From positions 83,003 through 147,002 of the forward strand of contig CAVXYY010000018.1 in assembly GCA_963766195.1 (NCBI GenBank): DNA of 64,000 nucleotides, read 5' to 3'. The DNA is from JAHEFT01 sp963766195 (lineage in GTDB: Bacteria; Pseudomonadota; Gammaproteobacteria; Xanthomonadales; SZUA-36). Both the position numbers and the translations under genes were made by a program. Below, in pieces: positions 9,311 to 17,830 of this stretch. Numbering within the stretch: the stretch's first letter is position 1; each line of letters opens with the position of its first letter. The notes beneath the pieces are model-generated. The model was not told the DNA's origin and ran no database searches. It saw only the letters and a program-made list of their open reading frames with translations.

Positions 9311-10537
9311 TTGAACCAGACAATCCCTACCGTTTCGCAAGCCCGCCTGGAACACCTGGTGCTGGAGGCGCAACGACGCGCACCGCTGGATGTGGCGCAG
9401 ATATTGCTCGAGGAAAGTGATGAAACCGTGGGCGCGGTGTTGCAGCATTTACACCCCGCGCCTGCTTACCGCATTCTTTTACGCTTCCCCAAGGACCGGC
9501 GTCACGCGATTGTTCCACTGGCCGGCGATCACGTGGGTGATCCGTGGAAAGAAGCCCAAAAGTTTGATGAAGATCACGTCGGGCGACTGATGGAACCCGT
9601 TGTCGCGTTGGTCGGACCGGATGAAACGGTCAGAATGGCGGTGGACAAACTGCGTGAGTGGGTGCACGAAGCGTTGATTACCTATGCCTACGTGGTCGAC
9701 GATGAGGATCACCTGCTCGGTGTCCTGGTGATGCGCGACCTGTTGCTGGCTGACCCGGACGACCTGCTGAAAAATGTCATGCTCACGGAGCCTTTTTCCC
9801 TGCGGCCGGACATGACGGTCGAGGATGCGATGAAGGAAGTGGTATACCGCCATTACCCGGTATACCCGGTTTGCGATGGGGACGGCCGCCTGGTCGGCAT
9901 CGTCCAGGGCTACATGCTGTTCGAGCAGCAACACTTCGAAATCAGTGCGCAGGCCGGCCAGATGGTGGGTGTGGATAAAGAGGAGCATGCCACGACCGAT
10001 TGGCATCGTTCATTCCGGATGCGCCATCCCTGGCTCGAGCTCAACCTCGTCACCGCCTTTGTCGCTGCATTCGTGGTCAGCCTGTTTGAAGACACCATTG
10101 CCCAGGTCGTGGTGTTGGCGGCATTCCTTCCGGTGCTGGCCGGCCAGTCGGGCAACACCGGCTGCCAGTCGCTGGCGGTCACCATTCGCGGAATGACGCT
10201 CAATGAGTTCAAGCCCGGCGTGTTTCACAAGGCGCTGATCAAGGAAACCCTGCTGGGTACTTTGAACGGAGCAGTCGTCGGCCTGGTGGCGGCCGCAGCC
10301 ATGGTGGCCTATGCGATCTTCTCCGGCGCGGATCAGCCACTCATGCTGGGTCTCGTCGTCTTTCTCGCGATGACCGGCGCATGCGTAGCCAGCGGAATGA
10401 CCGGGGTGCTGGTACCCATAACGCTGCAGAGGCTGGGCGCAGATCCTGCGACTGCCTCCAGCATTTTCCTGACAACCGCTACCGACGTCGTGAGCATGGG
10501 GTTGTTCCTGTGGCTGGCCAATATACTGGTGCTTTGA
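9311..10537 (+). CDS. mgtE: Magnesium transporter of the MgtE family
   Basis: An inner-membrane Mg2+ channel/transporter. The 408 residues show the family order: an N-terminal helical domain (about 1-95), two CBS domains that sense cytosolic Mg2+ (about 95-215, with VGPDETVRMAVDKL and LVGIVQGYML), then five predicted membrane helices from residue 240, including AGQSGNTGCQSLAVTIRGM, the conserved pore-region motif. It is about 40 residues shorter than typical MgtE (about 450), mostly in the N-domain. The start is TTG with a strong AGGATGAGG ribosome site; no upstream ATG fits. Confidence 0.9.
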   Translation: MNQTIPTVSQARLEHLVLEAQRRAPLDVAQILLEESDETVGAVLQHLHPAPAYRILLRFPKDRRHAIVPLAGDHVGDPWKEAQKFDEDHVGRLMEPVVALVGPDETVRMAVDKLREWVHEALITYAYVVDDEDHLLGVLVMRDLLLADPDDLLKNVMLTEPFSLRPDMTVEDAMKEVVYRHYPVYPVCDGDGRLVGIVQGYMLFEQQHFEISAQAGQMVGVDKEEHATTDWHRSFRMRHPWLELNLVTAFVAAFVVSLFEDTIAQVVVLAAFLPVLAGQSGNTGCQSLAVTIRGMTLNEFKPGVFHKALIKETLLGTLNGAVVGLVAAAAMVAYAIFSGADQPLMLGLVVFLAMTGACVASGMTGVLVPITLQRLGADPATASSIFLTTATDVVSMGLFLWLANILVL

Positions 10538-10598
10538 TGAACAGCCACCGCCCTGTCGTGCCTGGACTTCCGGTTTTCCTGTTAAAGGCAGCAAGCTG

Positions 10599-12335
10599 AT
10601 GAGAAAAACCGCGGCCTGGCTGGTGCGCCAGGCACTCGAGCAGATCGGAGTCCGCTATACCTTCGGTATCCCGGGCGTGCATAACATCGAGCTCTATGAC
10701 GAGCTGAATGAATCTGAAAGTATCCAGCCGCTGCTGGTGACGCACGAAGCCGGCGCGGCGTTCATGGCTGACGCCGTCAGCCGGGTTTCGAACCAGGTTG
10801 GCGTCCTGGTCGTTGTACCGGCGGCCGGCCTGACCCACGCGATGAGCGGGATTGGTGAGGCGTTCCTTGACGGGATTCCGATGTTGGTCATTTCCGGGGG
10901 CGTCAGGAACGACCTGGAGCAAGGCTTCCAGTTACACGAACTCGACCAGCAGGCGCTGATGCGTCCCCTGACGAAGGCTACCTACCGGATAGAGAGCTAC
11001 GACGAAGTCGTGGCAACGGTTTTCCGTGCTTACCTCAAGGCCATCGAGGGTGAACCGGGACCGGTATACATCGAATTGCCGGCCAATCTGCAATTGTTGA
11101 GCGGCGAGGTCGGTGACGTCCCTGCTTTCGAAAACCAAACCGGGCGACCCGCACTGGATGAGGAGGCCATCAAGGCGGCGGCCACGCTGCTGTCTTCGGC
11201 TCAGCGACCGGGAATATTCGTCGGTTGGGGCGCCCGCGAAGTGGCCGGGGAGATCCGCGTGATCGCTGAGCACCTGGGTGCTCCGGTGGCCACCACGCTG
11301 CAGGGATTGGCGGCGTTTCCAGCGGATCACCCGCTGCACACGGGCATGGGCTTTGGCCCCGCTTCCGTTCCTGCATCCGAGAATGCATTCAAGGATTGTG
11401 ACGCCATGCTGGCGGTGGGAACACGTTTTGCGGAAATTTGTACCGGCAGTTTCGGTGCGATTCCGCCCAAAAACCTGGTCCATATCGACATCAATCCAGG
11501 TGCACTGGGACGAAACCACCCCACGGCAGTGCCGATTCACGCTGATTCCAGGGACGCCGTGCCCGCGCTCGCCCGCGCCTTGCTGGCATCAGGTCCGGCT
11601 CGCGACGGCGGAGCGATGAAGAACGCCATTGCCGCGGACAAGGCTGCATGGATGGACGGGTGGCTGGGGCATGACTCAGGAGATCGCGTCAATCCAGGCC
11701 TGTTTTTCAGCGCACTGCGCGCCCGGCTGGATCGGGACGCGATCATCGTGGCCGATGACGGCAATCACACGTTCCTGACAGCGGAATTGATGCCGATATA
11801 CGAGGGCGGGAACTACCTTTCGCCCACGGATTTCAACTGCATGGGTTATTGCGTGCCCGGCAGTATCGGGGCAAAGCTGGTGCAGCCGGACCGGCAGGTC
11901 ATCGGAATCGTTGGCGATGGCGCATTCCTGATGACCGGGTTGGAAACCATTACCGCCGTCCGGAACAGTCTGGGCGTGGCCTGGTTCGTGTTCAACGATG
12001 GCGAGTTGTCGCAGATTGCCCAGGCCCAGGAGTTGCCGTACCAGCGCAAAACCTGCACCGGGGTCGGCGCGTTGGACTACCGCATGTTCGCTGCTGCAAC
12101 CGGGTGCGAGTTCGTGGCGATCGAAAACAACCAGGTGGTCGATGCCGGAATCGAACGGGTGGTCGGCTTGATGGCGGAAAACCGTCCGGTAATCGTGGAT
12201 GTGCGCATCGATTACTCCAGGCAAACCCGGTTCACGATCGGCGCGGTGAAAACCAACCTGAAGCGGTTCGACACGCGTAACAAGCTGAGGATCATCAGCC
12301 GGGCGCTGTGGCGCAAGCTGAAATACCGAAAATAA
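10599..12335 (+). CDS. Thiamine-diphosphate-dependent enzyme, acetolactate synthase-like
   Basis: A 578-residue member of the acetolactate synthase/benzoylformate decarboxylase superfamily, with an N-terminal Pyr domain, a central domain and a C-terminal PP domain. Glu50 in VTHEAGAAF is the conserved glutamate that activates ThDP. The Mg/ThDP motif starts at Gly439-Asp440-Gly441 (GDGAFLMTG) and ends in FNDGEL. There is no partner IlvN-like small subunit nearby and no branched-chain amino acid genes, so it is probably not the biosynthetic AHAS. The reaction is unknown; a related decarboxylase or ligase is possible. It starts 62 bases after mgtE, so co-transcription is possible. Confidence 0.75.
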   Translation: MRKTAAWLVRQALEQIGVRYTFGIPGVHNIELYDELNESESIQPLLVTHEAGAAFMADAVSRVSNQVGVLVVVPAAGLTHAMSGIGEAFLDGIPMLVISGGVRNDLEQGFQLHELDQQALMRPLTKATYRIESYDEVVATVFRAYLKAIEGEPGPVYIELPANLQLLSGEVGDVPAFENQTGRPALDEEAIKAAATLLSSAQRPGIFVGWGAREVAGEIRVIAEHLGAPVATTLQGLAAFPADHPLHTGMGFGPASVPASENAFKDCDAMLAVGTRFAEICTGSFGAIPPKNLVHIDINPGALGRNHPTAVPIHADSRDAVPALARALLASGPARDGGAMKNAIAADKAAWMDGWLGHDSGDRVNPGLFFSALRARLDRDAIIVADDGNHTFLTAELMPIYEGGNYLSPTDFNCMGYCVPGSIGAKLVQPDRQVIGIVGDGAFLMTGLETITAVRNSLGVAWFVFNDGELSQIAQAQELPYQRKTCTGVGALDYRMFAAATGCEFVAIENNQVVDAGIERVVGLMAENRPVIVDVRIDYSRQTRFTIGAVKTNLKRFDTRNKLRIISRALWRKLKYRK

Positions 12336-12359
12336 AAAGGGGTCTGTCCCCTTTTTATT
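12331..12359. terminator. Bidirectional rho-independent terminator
   Basis: AATAAAAAGGGG (12331-12342) and CCCCTTTTTATT (12348-12359) form a perfect 12-bp inverted repeat around the loop TCTGT. It lies between two convergent genes and has a T-run on both strands, so it can terminate both. The left arm includes the end of the upstream stop codon region. The GGGGTCTGTCCCC core resembles a dispersed palindrome seen in many proteobacterial genomes, from memory and not checked. Confidence 0.85.
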
Positions 12360-12363
12360 CTTT

Positions 12364-12855
12364 TTATTGACCAAAACCCAGCTGAAACACGAAAATCCCG
12401 ATCATCAGGAAGGCAATCGCCAATTTGGCCGCGGTCGCCAGGACCATGCCGATCCAGGCGCCGACACCGGCGCGGCCTGACTGAACCATGGTGCTGCCGC
12501 CGCTGAGTTCACCCAGCACGGCGCCGGCAAAGGGGCCCAGGAGCATTCCGGCGATACCAAAAAAGATCCCCACCACGGCCCCGATCGTGGCGCCCCAAAA
12601 CGCGCGGGAACTGGCTCCCAGGTAGCGCGCCCCGGCAGCGGCGGCGAGGAAGTCAATGACCCAGGCAATGATGGCCAGCGTGGCGAGAATGCCGATCGTT
12701 GTCCAGCCGACAACCTCGAAATGACCGGCCCATGCGCCGATCAACAATCCCAGGAAAACCATCGGAACACCGGGAAGCGCGGGAACGACGGTTCCGGCCA
12801 GTCCCGCAATAACGATTATGCAGGCCAGGACCCACCATAGAATTGTCCAGTCCAT
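12364..12855 (-). CDS. DUF456 family integral membrane protein
   Basis: A 163-residue, very hydrophobic protein with about five membrane segments and the glycine-rich repeats of the DUF456 family (GTVVPALPGVPMVFLG, GATIGAVVGIFFGIAGMLLGPFAGA). The function of the family is unknown. A longer frame begins at a TTG at 12873, but the AAAGGAAC ribosome site lies inside that extension, correctly spaced from the ATG at 12855, which is therefore chosen. It converges on the ThDP enzyme with the shared terminator between them. Confidence 0.8.
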   Translation of the reverse strand: MDWTILWWVLACIIVIAGLAGTVVPALPGVPMVFLGLLIGAWAGHFEVVGWTTIGILATLAIIAWVIDFLAAAAGARYLGASSRAFWGATIGAVVGIFFGIAGMLLGPFAGAVLGELSGGSTMVQSGRAGVGAWIGMVLATAAKLAIAFLMIGIFVFQLGFGQ

Positions 12856-12943
12856 TGAGGTTCCTTTAAACAATTGACCTGTGACCTACATGATAGAACA
12901 AAAAACGCGCTAAATTAGCAGGAACGATCAGAGGTTCCCCAGG

Positions 12944-14068
12944 ATGGCCCTGCCCCGCACCGACCAGATGCAACTCGACCTGTTCTATGAGCAGTTGCAA
13001 CAGGATGCTTCCAGGGAAATCGGTTACCCGGTTGCATTCGACTTTGACTACAGCGCCCTGGTGCCTTTCCTGTCGTTCAGTCTGAACAATGCGGGTGATC
13101 CCTTCATGCCGATGACCTACCTGCTCAATTCCCACGACTTTGAGCGGGAAGTCGTTTCTTTCTATGCGCAACTGGCCCGGGCGCCGGCTGACCAATGGTG
13201 GGGTTACGTCACCAACGGCAGCACGGAAGGGAATTTATACGGGCTCTACCTGGCCCGGGAATTGCTGCCCGACGGTATCGTCTACTTCTCCCAGGATAGC
13301 CATTACAGTGTCGGTAAAAACCTGCACTTCCTGGGCATGCGCCATATCATGATCCGCTCACAGCCGAACGGCGAGATCGACTACGAAGACCTGCGTGAAA
13401 CGTTGCGCATCAGGCGGGATGCGCCACCCATCATTTTTGCCAATATCGGCACTACGATGAAGGAAGCCCGCGACGATATACACCGGATTCGCTCGATTCT
13501 CGACGATCTGGCCATAGAAAATCGCTATATCCATTGCGATGCCGCGCTTTGTGGTGGTTATGCGGCGTTTCTCGATCCGCCGCCGGCCTGGGACTTCAAA
13601 GACGGGGCGGACAGCATTGCCATTTCGGGGCATAAATTCCTGGGTTCGCCCATCCCCTGTGGCATCGTGCTGGCCCGGCGTGCGCATGTCGAAAGGATCG
13701 GACACTCCGTCGCCTATATCGGCAGTATAGATACGACCATCAGCGGATCCCGGAATGGCTTTACTCCGCTGGTGCTGTGGTACGCCATCCGTTCGCTCGG
13801 GCTGGAAGGAATGCGGATTCGCACCAGCAATTCACTTTCCAATGCAGCTTATGCCGAGGACCGGTTCAAAAGTGCCGGGATCGAAGCCTGGCGCAACCCG
13901 CAGGCGCTGACGGTCGTGTTTCCGGAACCCCCGGGCAAGGTTCGTGAAAAGTGGCAACTGGCCAGTGCAAACGGCCTCAGTCACCTGATCTGCATGCCCC
14001 ATGTGCGCCGGGAGCAAATCGACGAATTGCTCTTCGACATTCAACAGGCCGGAGGAGATAGCGCATGA
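12944..14068 (+). CDS. hdc: Histidine decarboxylase, PLP-dependent
   Basis: Decarboxylates histidine to histamine. The 374 residues align well from memory with the PLP-type Hdc of Gram-negative bacteria (Morganella, about 378 residues): IGYP.AFDFDY near the start, LLNSHDFEREV, WGYVTNGSTEGN, SQPNGEIDY, FANIGTTMKEA, and the PLP lysine Lys231 in SGHKFLGSPIPCG. It is in the same fold as other group II decarboxylases, so serine or another amino acid cannot be fully excluded. Its stop overlaps the ATG of the ACT-domain gene (ATGA). A GATCAGAGGTTCC motif 5 bases before the ATG includes the ribosome site and recurs before ppk2. Confidence 0.85.
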   Translation: MALPRTDQMQLDLFYEQLQQDASREIGYPVAFDFDYSALVPFLSFSLNNAGDPFMPMTYLLNSHDFEREVVSFYAQLARAPADQWWGYVTNGSTEGNLYGLYLARELLPDGIVYFSQDSHYSVGKNLHFLGMRHIMIRSQPNGEIDYEDLRETLRIRRDAPPIIFANIGTTMKEARDDIHRIRSILDDLAIENRYIHCDAALCGGYAAFLDPPPAWDFKDGADSIAISGHKFLGSPIPCGIVLARRAHVERIGHSVAYIGSIDTTISGSRNGFTPLVLWYAIRSLGLEGMRIRTSNSLSNAAYAEDRFKSAGIEAWRNPQALTVVFPEPPGKVREKWQLASANGLSHLICMPHVRREQIDELLFDIQQAGGDSA

Positions 14069-14454
14069 AAGTGCTGAATATCATCCAGGAAGACCATCCG
14101 GGGCTGCTGGCGGAAGTGACCACGTTGCTGGAAAGCGAAAACATCACTGTAACGGATTTTTCGGGGACTTCGGTTGGCAACACCGCGGTTATCAGCCTCA
14201 GCATCGACCGGGACAAGGACGCTTTCCGCCTGTTGAGCGACGCCGGTTACCGCGTGGTTGCCAGTGAACACCTGCTGGTGCGCCTGCGAAAGCATCCTGG
14301 CGCCCTGGCCGAATTGTCACGGCGCCTGGCGGAACAGGGGATCAACGTGCGCGGCATGCACATTGTCAATCGGGATGAAGACACCGCTGTCGTAGCGCTG
14401 GAAACCGCCGATCATGAAAAAGCCCGGGAGGTTTTGCAGGATTTCCTGGTGTAG
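14065..14454 (+). CDS. Tandem ACT-domain protein
   Basis: A 129-residue protein made of two ACT domains and nothing else. Repeat 1 is about residues 3-66 (MKVLNIIQEDHPGLLAEVTTLLESENI) and repeat 2 about 67-129 (LLVRLRKHPGALAELSRRLAEQGI). ACT domains usually bind amino acids and regulate partner enzymes allosterically. The start codon overlaps the hdc stop (ATGA), so the two are translationally coupled; the natural inference is a small regulatory subunit or sensor for histidine metabolism. No catalytic or DNA-binding domain is visible. Confidence 0.8.
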   Translation: MKVLNIIQEDHPGLLAEVTTLLESENITVTDFSGTSVGNTAVISLSIDRDKDAFRLLSDAGYRVVASEHLLVRLRKHPGALAELSRRLAEQGINVRGMHIVNRDEDTAVVALETADHEKAREVLQDFLV

Positions 14455-14469
14455 AAGCGGAACGAACGC

Positions 14470-14529
14470 GGAGCGGCCCATGGCCGCGATTCTTCAGAGA
14501 AACCAGCATTCGCGGCCATGGGCCGCTCC
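14470..14529. repeat. Facing pair of REP-like palindromes
   Basis: GGAGCGGCCCATGGCCGCGA at 14470-14489 is repeated as its exact reverse complement at 14510-14529 with a 20-base spacer. Each unit is itself a palindrome (GCGGCC-ATG-GGCCGC type), so the pair can form one long cruciform. It lies between two convergent genes (ACT protein and ppk2), the classical REP location. Related copies occur at 16,281, 36,279 and 42,467. Confidence 0.8.
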
Positions 14530-14539
14530 AACAATGCGG

Positions 14540-15526
14540 TTACCCGTCCGGCCAGGCATCCAGATGCACATCCTTTCTGATGACCTGGGACGGGGAACCG
14601 ACGATCAGTGGATCCGGCCCGGTTACGACATCAAGGTTTTTGTCCGGGTAGTCGAGGCGGCTCAGGAAATGCTGCATGCAGTTGAGCCGGGCCCGTTTCT
14701 TGTCATCCGACTTGATGATGGTCCAGGGGCAAGATGCTGTGTCGGTATAGAAGAACATGGCCTCCTTGGCCCGCGTGTACTCATGCCAAAGCCCGACGGA
14801 GGCCTTGTCCACCGGACTCAGTTTCCACTGTTTGAGCGGATCTTCCATGCGCGTGGCGAAGCGGTCGCGCTGCTCTTTGCGGGTCACCGAGAAGTAGTAT
14901 TTGAACAAGCGGATACCGGAATTGACGAGCATGCGTTCAAATTCGGGGCATTGCCGCATGAATTCGAGGTATTCGGTGGAGTCGCAAAACCCCATGACCC
15001 GCTCTACGCCCGCCCGGTTGTACCAGGACCGGTCGAGAAACAGGATCTCTCCCCGGGTCGGCAGATGAACCACGTAACGCTGGAAATACCATTGGCCTTT
15101 TTCGTGCTCCGTCGGCTTTTCGAGGGCGACAACCTTTGCCGCGCGCGGGTTAAGGTGCTCCATGAATCGCTTGATGGTCCCGCCTTTGCCGGCCGCGTCC
15201 CGGCCTTCGAAAATAATGACTACTTTCTGACCGGTCATTTTTACCCAGTTCTGCACCTTCAGGAGCTCAATCTGCAGTTGGGCTTTTTCCGTTTCGTACT
15301 TGTCGCGCGGAATCCGGTCGGTGTAGGGGTACTTGCCTTCTTTGAACAGCGCGCTGATAGCCCGCGGATCCTGGCGCAGCTGGGAAATCGTATCGGAATG
15401 ATAGGTGCCGCCCATTGCATGGACCTGTTCGTGTTTTTCCGCGGCTGAGCCGGGGCTTGCCTTTTCTTCCGGCGAGCCAGAAGCGGCCGGTTTTTTCGAA
15501 TCGACGATTTTCAGATCTGAACTCAT
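14540..15526 (-). CDS. ppk2: Polyphosphate kinase 2
   Basis: PPK2-type kinase that transfers phosphate between inorganic polyphosphate and nucleotides. The 328 residues have the Walker A motif GRDAAGKGG at residues 108-116, the lid/Walker B region LFLDRSWYNRAGVERVMGF, and YYFSVTRKEQRDRF, all diagnostic of the family. About 60 polar, Pro/Glu-rich residues precede the domain. It is a single-domain enzyme, which in the family usually favours nucleoside diphosphates; the direction and nucleotide are not decidable here. The AGAGG ribosome site is part of the repeated GATCAGAGGTTCC leader motif. Confidence 0.9.
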   Translation of the reverse strand: MSSDLKIVDSKKPAASGSPEEKASPGSAAEKHEQVHAMGGTYHSDTISQLRQDPRAISALFKEGKYPYTDRIPRDKYETEKAQLQIELLKVQNWVKMTGQKVVIIFEGRDAAGKGGTIKRFMEHLNPRAAKVVALEKPTEHEKGQWYFQRYVVHLPTRGEILFLDRSWYNRAGVERVMGFCDSTEYLEFMRQCPEFERMLVNSGIRLFKYYFSVTRKEQRDRFATRMEDPLKQWKLSPVDKASVGLWHEYTRAKEAMFFYTDTASCPWTIIKSDDKKRARLNCMQHFLSRLDYPDKNLDVVTGPDPLIVGSPSQVIRKDVHLDAWPDG

Positions 15527-15752
15527 CCAGGGAACCTCTGATCAATGATGTGCGGAGCGCTTTTCCACCGAAAAGACCGCAAAACAGCTATTGCGGGCCG
15601 AGCGCGGGCAACACGATAATCAAATGAAAACACACCCGTTAACGCTGATCAACACCAGCGCCATTCAGGGTGTGCTCTGTTTTCTGGCTTAATCGCATGG
15701 CCCGAACCAGGCTGTGCGCCCGATTCGGGTCAGAAACCGGCCTGCTACTTTG

Positions 15753-16214
15753 TCAGAACAGGGCCTTGATTTTCTGCAGCAGCTGCACCGCCTGCTTGCG
15801 GTCGGACGGGTTCAAACCATCGAACTTTTGTTTCAAAAATTCGATGTGCCGGGGGAATTGTTGCTGATAAACCCGTTTTCCCCGACGGGTAAGCACAACG
15901 ATGGTTTTACGGCCGTCACCTTCAACCGTCCAGCGCTCAACCAGGCCCTTTTCTTCCAGCCGGTCGACTACACCCGTCAGGGTTCCTTTCGTGATCAGCG
16001 TGATGTCACCGATATCCTTGCAGGTCATGCCCTCCGACTCGCCCAGCGTGAATATCACGCGCGCCTGCGAAGGTGTCAGGCCTGATCCGGATACGCGCAA
16101 GCCTTCCGCATCGTACAAGGAAAAAGCCTGGTAAGCCCCGGCCAGTTCTTCGATCAGGGGGATAAAAGTCTGTGCCGAAGCACTCTGTGGGGTCAGTTTA
16201 GCCATTTGATGCAT
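15753..16214 (-). CDS. MarR-family transcriptional regulator
   Basis: A 153-residue winged-helix regulator. The recognition region is EGMTCKDIGDITLITKGTLTGVVDRLEEKGL (about residues 65-95), followed by the wing RWTVEGDGRKTIVVLTRRG. A strong promoter with a 23-bp palindrome over its -10 lies upstream (16,238-16,276), consistent with autorepression. The ligand is unknown. It lies between ppk2 and gltD; neither is an obvious target, and no divergent gene shares the operator. Confidence 0.88.
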   Translation of the reverse strand: MHQMAKLTPQSASAQTFIPLIEELAGAYQAFSLYDAEGLRVSGSGLTPSQARVIFTLGESEGMTCKDIGDITLITKGTLTGVVDRLEEKGLVERWTVEGDGRKTIVVLTRRGKRVYQQQFPRHIEFLKQKFDGLNPSDRKQAVQLLQKIKALF

Positions 16215-16237
16215 CCTTTTGAATCAATACGTTCGCG

Positions 16238-16276
16238 TCAGTACATTATTATAGTACTGACTGAAACATATATCAA
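16238..16276 (-). promoter_or_regulatory. Promoter and operator of the MarR-family gene
   Basis: Reading leftwards, TTGATA (16276-16271), a 17-base spacer and TATAAT (16253-16248) form a near-consensus sigma-70 promoter. The palindrome TCAGTAC-N9-GTACTGA (16238-16260) covers the -10, where a bound MarR dimer would block RNA polymerase. Autoregulation is inferred from this arrangement. Confidence 0.75.
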
Positions 16277-16280
16277 TGAC

Positions 16281-16304
16281 TGTTGGAGCGGCCCATGGCC
16301 GCGA
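16281..16304 (+). repeat. REP-like palindrome
   Basis: TGTTGGAGCGG followed by CCATGG and CCGCGA, the same unit as at 14,510-14,533 in the opposite orientation. A decayed partner in reverse orientation, TCGCGACCATGGGTCGCT, lies at 16,352-16,369, so this also looks like a facing pair, downstream of gltD. Confidence 0.75.
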
Positions 16305-16384
16305 TTGGTTTTGTAAGAGCGGATGGAAAGGAGCAGGCCGAGCCGGCGATTTCGCGACCATGGGTCGCTTTTGCGTTTTAAAAA

Positions 16385-17818
16385 TCAGGCGCGCTTGAGC
16401 TGTGGCTGTGCCAGCTCCAGGTACTGGATGATCGAGAGGGCGGTTTCCCGGGCGTCTGCAATCGCGGTGACGACCAGGTCTGAGCCCCTGACCATGTCGC
16501 CGGCGGCAAAAATAGCCGGGTTGCTGGTCTGCCCCCGGAGCCGGGCCGTCATGCTGACCAGGCCGCTGTCGTCGGTATCCACGCCAATGGACTGCAGCCA
16601 CCGCGGCGGGCTTGGGCGGTAGCCGAACGCAAAAATCAGCGCTGTTGCCGGAATCACCTGTTCACTGCCGCTGATGACTTCAGGCCGGGCGCGGCCTCCC
16701 CCGGACGAAATCAGACGGGTCCTGGTGATTTCCAGTCCGGTCAGTTTGCGGTCTTCATGGATCAGCCGCTCCGGCTGCGAATTGAATTCAAACCGGACCC
16801 CTTCCTTCATGGCATGCTGGACTTCGCGCTGCGATCCCGGCATGTTTTTCTGGTCACGGCGGTATACACAATGCACCGAGGCGGCACCCTGGCGAATTGC
16901 CGTGCGAACGCAATCCATGGCTGTATCCCCTCCTCCCAGCACCAGTACCTGCTCGCCGGCCAGGTTGATGTGTTTGTATCCGGGTATTTCCATTCCATAA
17001 AGGTGCGCCGTTTGGCCGATCAGGTACTCCATGGCAGGGATGATTCCGCCCAGCTCCATACCTGGCAGGCTCGCCTCAACCGGCGTGTAGGTGCCGAGGC
17101 CGAAAAACAGCGCGTCATGCATTTTTTCGAGCTCATGCGCCTGGATGTCCCGGCCGATTTCACAATTCAGCTTGAAATGGACGCCGGCGCCTTCCAACAC
17201 TTCCCGCCGCCGCCGCATCACCTGTAATTCGAGTTTGAAATCGGGGATTCCAAAACTGAGCAAGCCACCGATTTCAGGATAGCGGTCGTATACCGTCACG
17301 CTGATGCCATTACGGGTCAGGATATCGGCGCAGGCCAGGCCAGCCGGGCCGGCGCCAACAATACCGACGCTCCACGGTTTGGTCTGGACGCTGGAAAGGT
17401 CCGGCCGCCAGCCCTGTTTCAGCGCTTCGTCCACGATATAGCGCTCGATCGCACCAATCGTTACCGCGCCGAATCCTGTCTCCAGCGTGCAGGCCTGCTC
17501 ACAGAGGCGATCCTGCGGGCAAATCCGGCCACAAACCTCGGGCAGACTGTTGGTTTCATGGCACAGGTCCGCAGCTTCCATGATGCGCCCTTCGCGGGCC
17601 AGTTTGAGCCAGTTCGGAATGTAGTTGTGCACCGGGCACTTCCACTCGCAATAGGGGTTCCCGCAATCCAGGCACCGTTCAGCCTGGTTCGCGGCTTCAT
17701 CCGCATCGAGGGGTTTGTAGATTTCCCGGAATTCCGTTTGGCGGACGCTCAGGGGGTAGACATCCGGATCCGCACGCGGACGCTCGAGGAAAGCAAAGTT
17801 GTCGGTTTTTCGCTTCAT
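16385..17818 (-). CDS. gltD: Glutamate synthase (NADPH) small subunit
   Basis: Feeds electrons from NADPH through FAD and iron-sulfur clusters to GltB, which makes glutamate from glutamine and 2-oxoglutarate. The 477 residues contain the two N-terminal cysteine groups (CLDCGNPYCEWKC and CGRICPQDRLCEQAC), the FAD-binding GAGPAGLACAD and the NADPH-binding VLGGGDTAMDC, ending with FAAGDMVRGSDLVV. Length and order match E. coli GltD (472). It lies 12 bases downstream of gltB on the same strand, so the order is gltB-gltD. Confidence 0.96.
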   Translation of the reverse strand: MKRKTDNFAFLERPRADPDVYPLSVRQTEFREIYKPLDADEAANQAERCLDCGNPYCEWKCPVHNYIPNWLKLAREGRIMEAADLCHETNSLPEVCGRICPQDRLCEQACTLETGFGAVTIGAIERYIVDEALKQGWRPDLSSVQTKPWSVGIVGAGPAGLACADILTRNGISVTVYDRYPEIGGLLSFGIPDFKLELQVMRRRREVLEGAGVHFKLNCEIGRDIQAHELEKMHDALFFGLGTYTPVEASLPGMELGGIIPAMEYLIGQTAHLYGMEIPGYKHINLAGEQVLVLGGGDTAMDCVRTAIRQGAASVHCVYRRDQKNMPGSQREVQHAMKEGVRFEFNSQPERLIHEDRKLTGLEITRTRLISSGGGRARPEVISGSEQVIPATALIFAFGYRPSPPRWLQSIGVDTDDSGLVSMTARLRGQTSNPAIFAAGDMVRGSDLVVTAIADARETALSIIQYLELAQPQLKRA

Positions 17819-17830
17819 TCCGGGCTCTTC

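Noticed and set aside
14414..15448. 344-residue plus-strand frame opposite ppk2
   Set aside because: Antisense to the conserved PPK2 domain and starts inside the ACT-domain gene and the REP pair.
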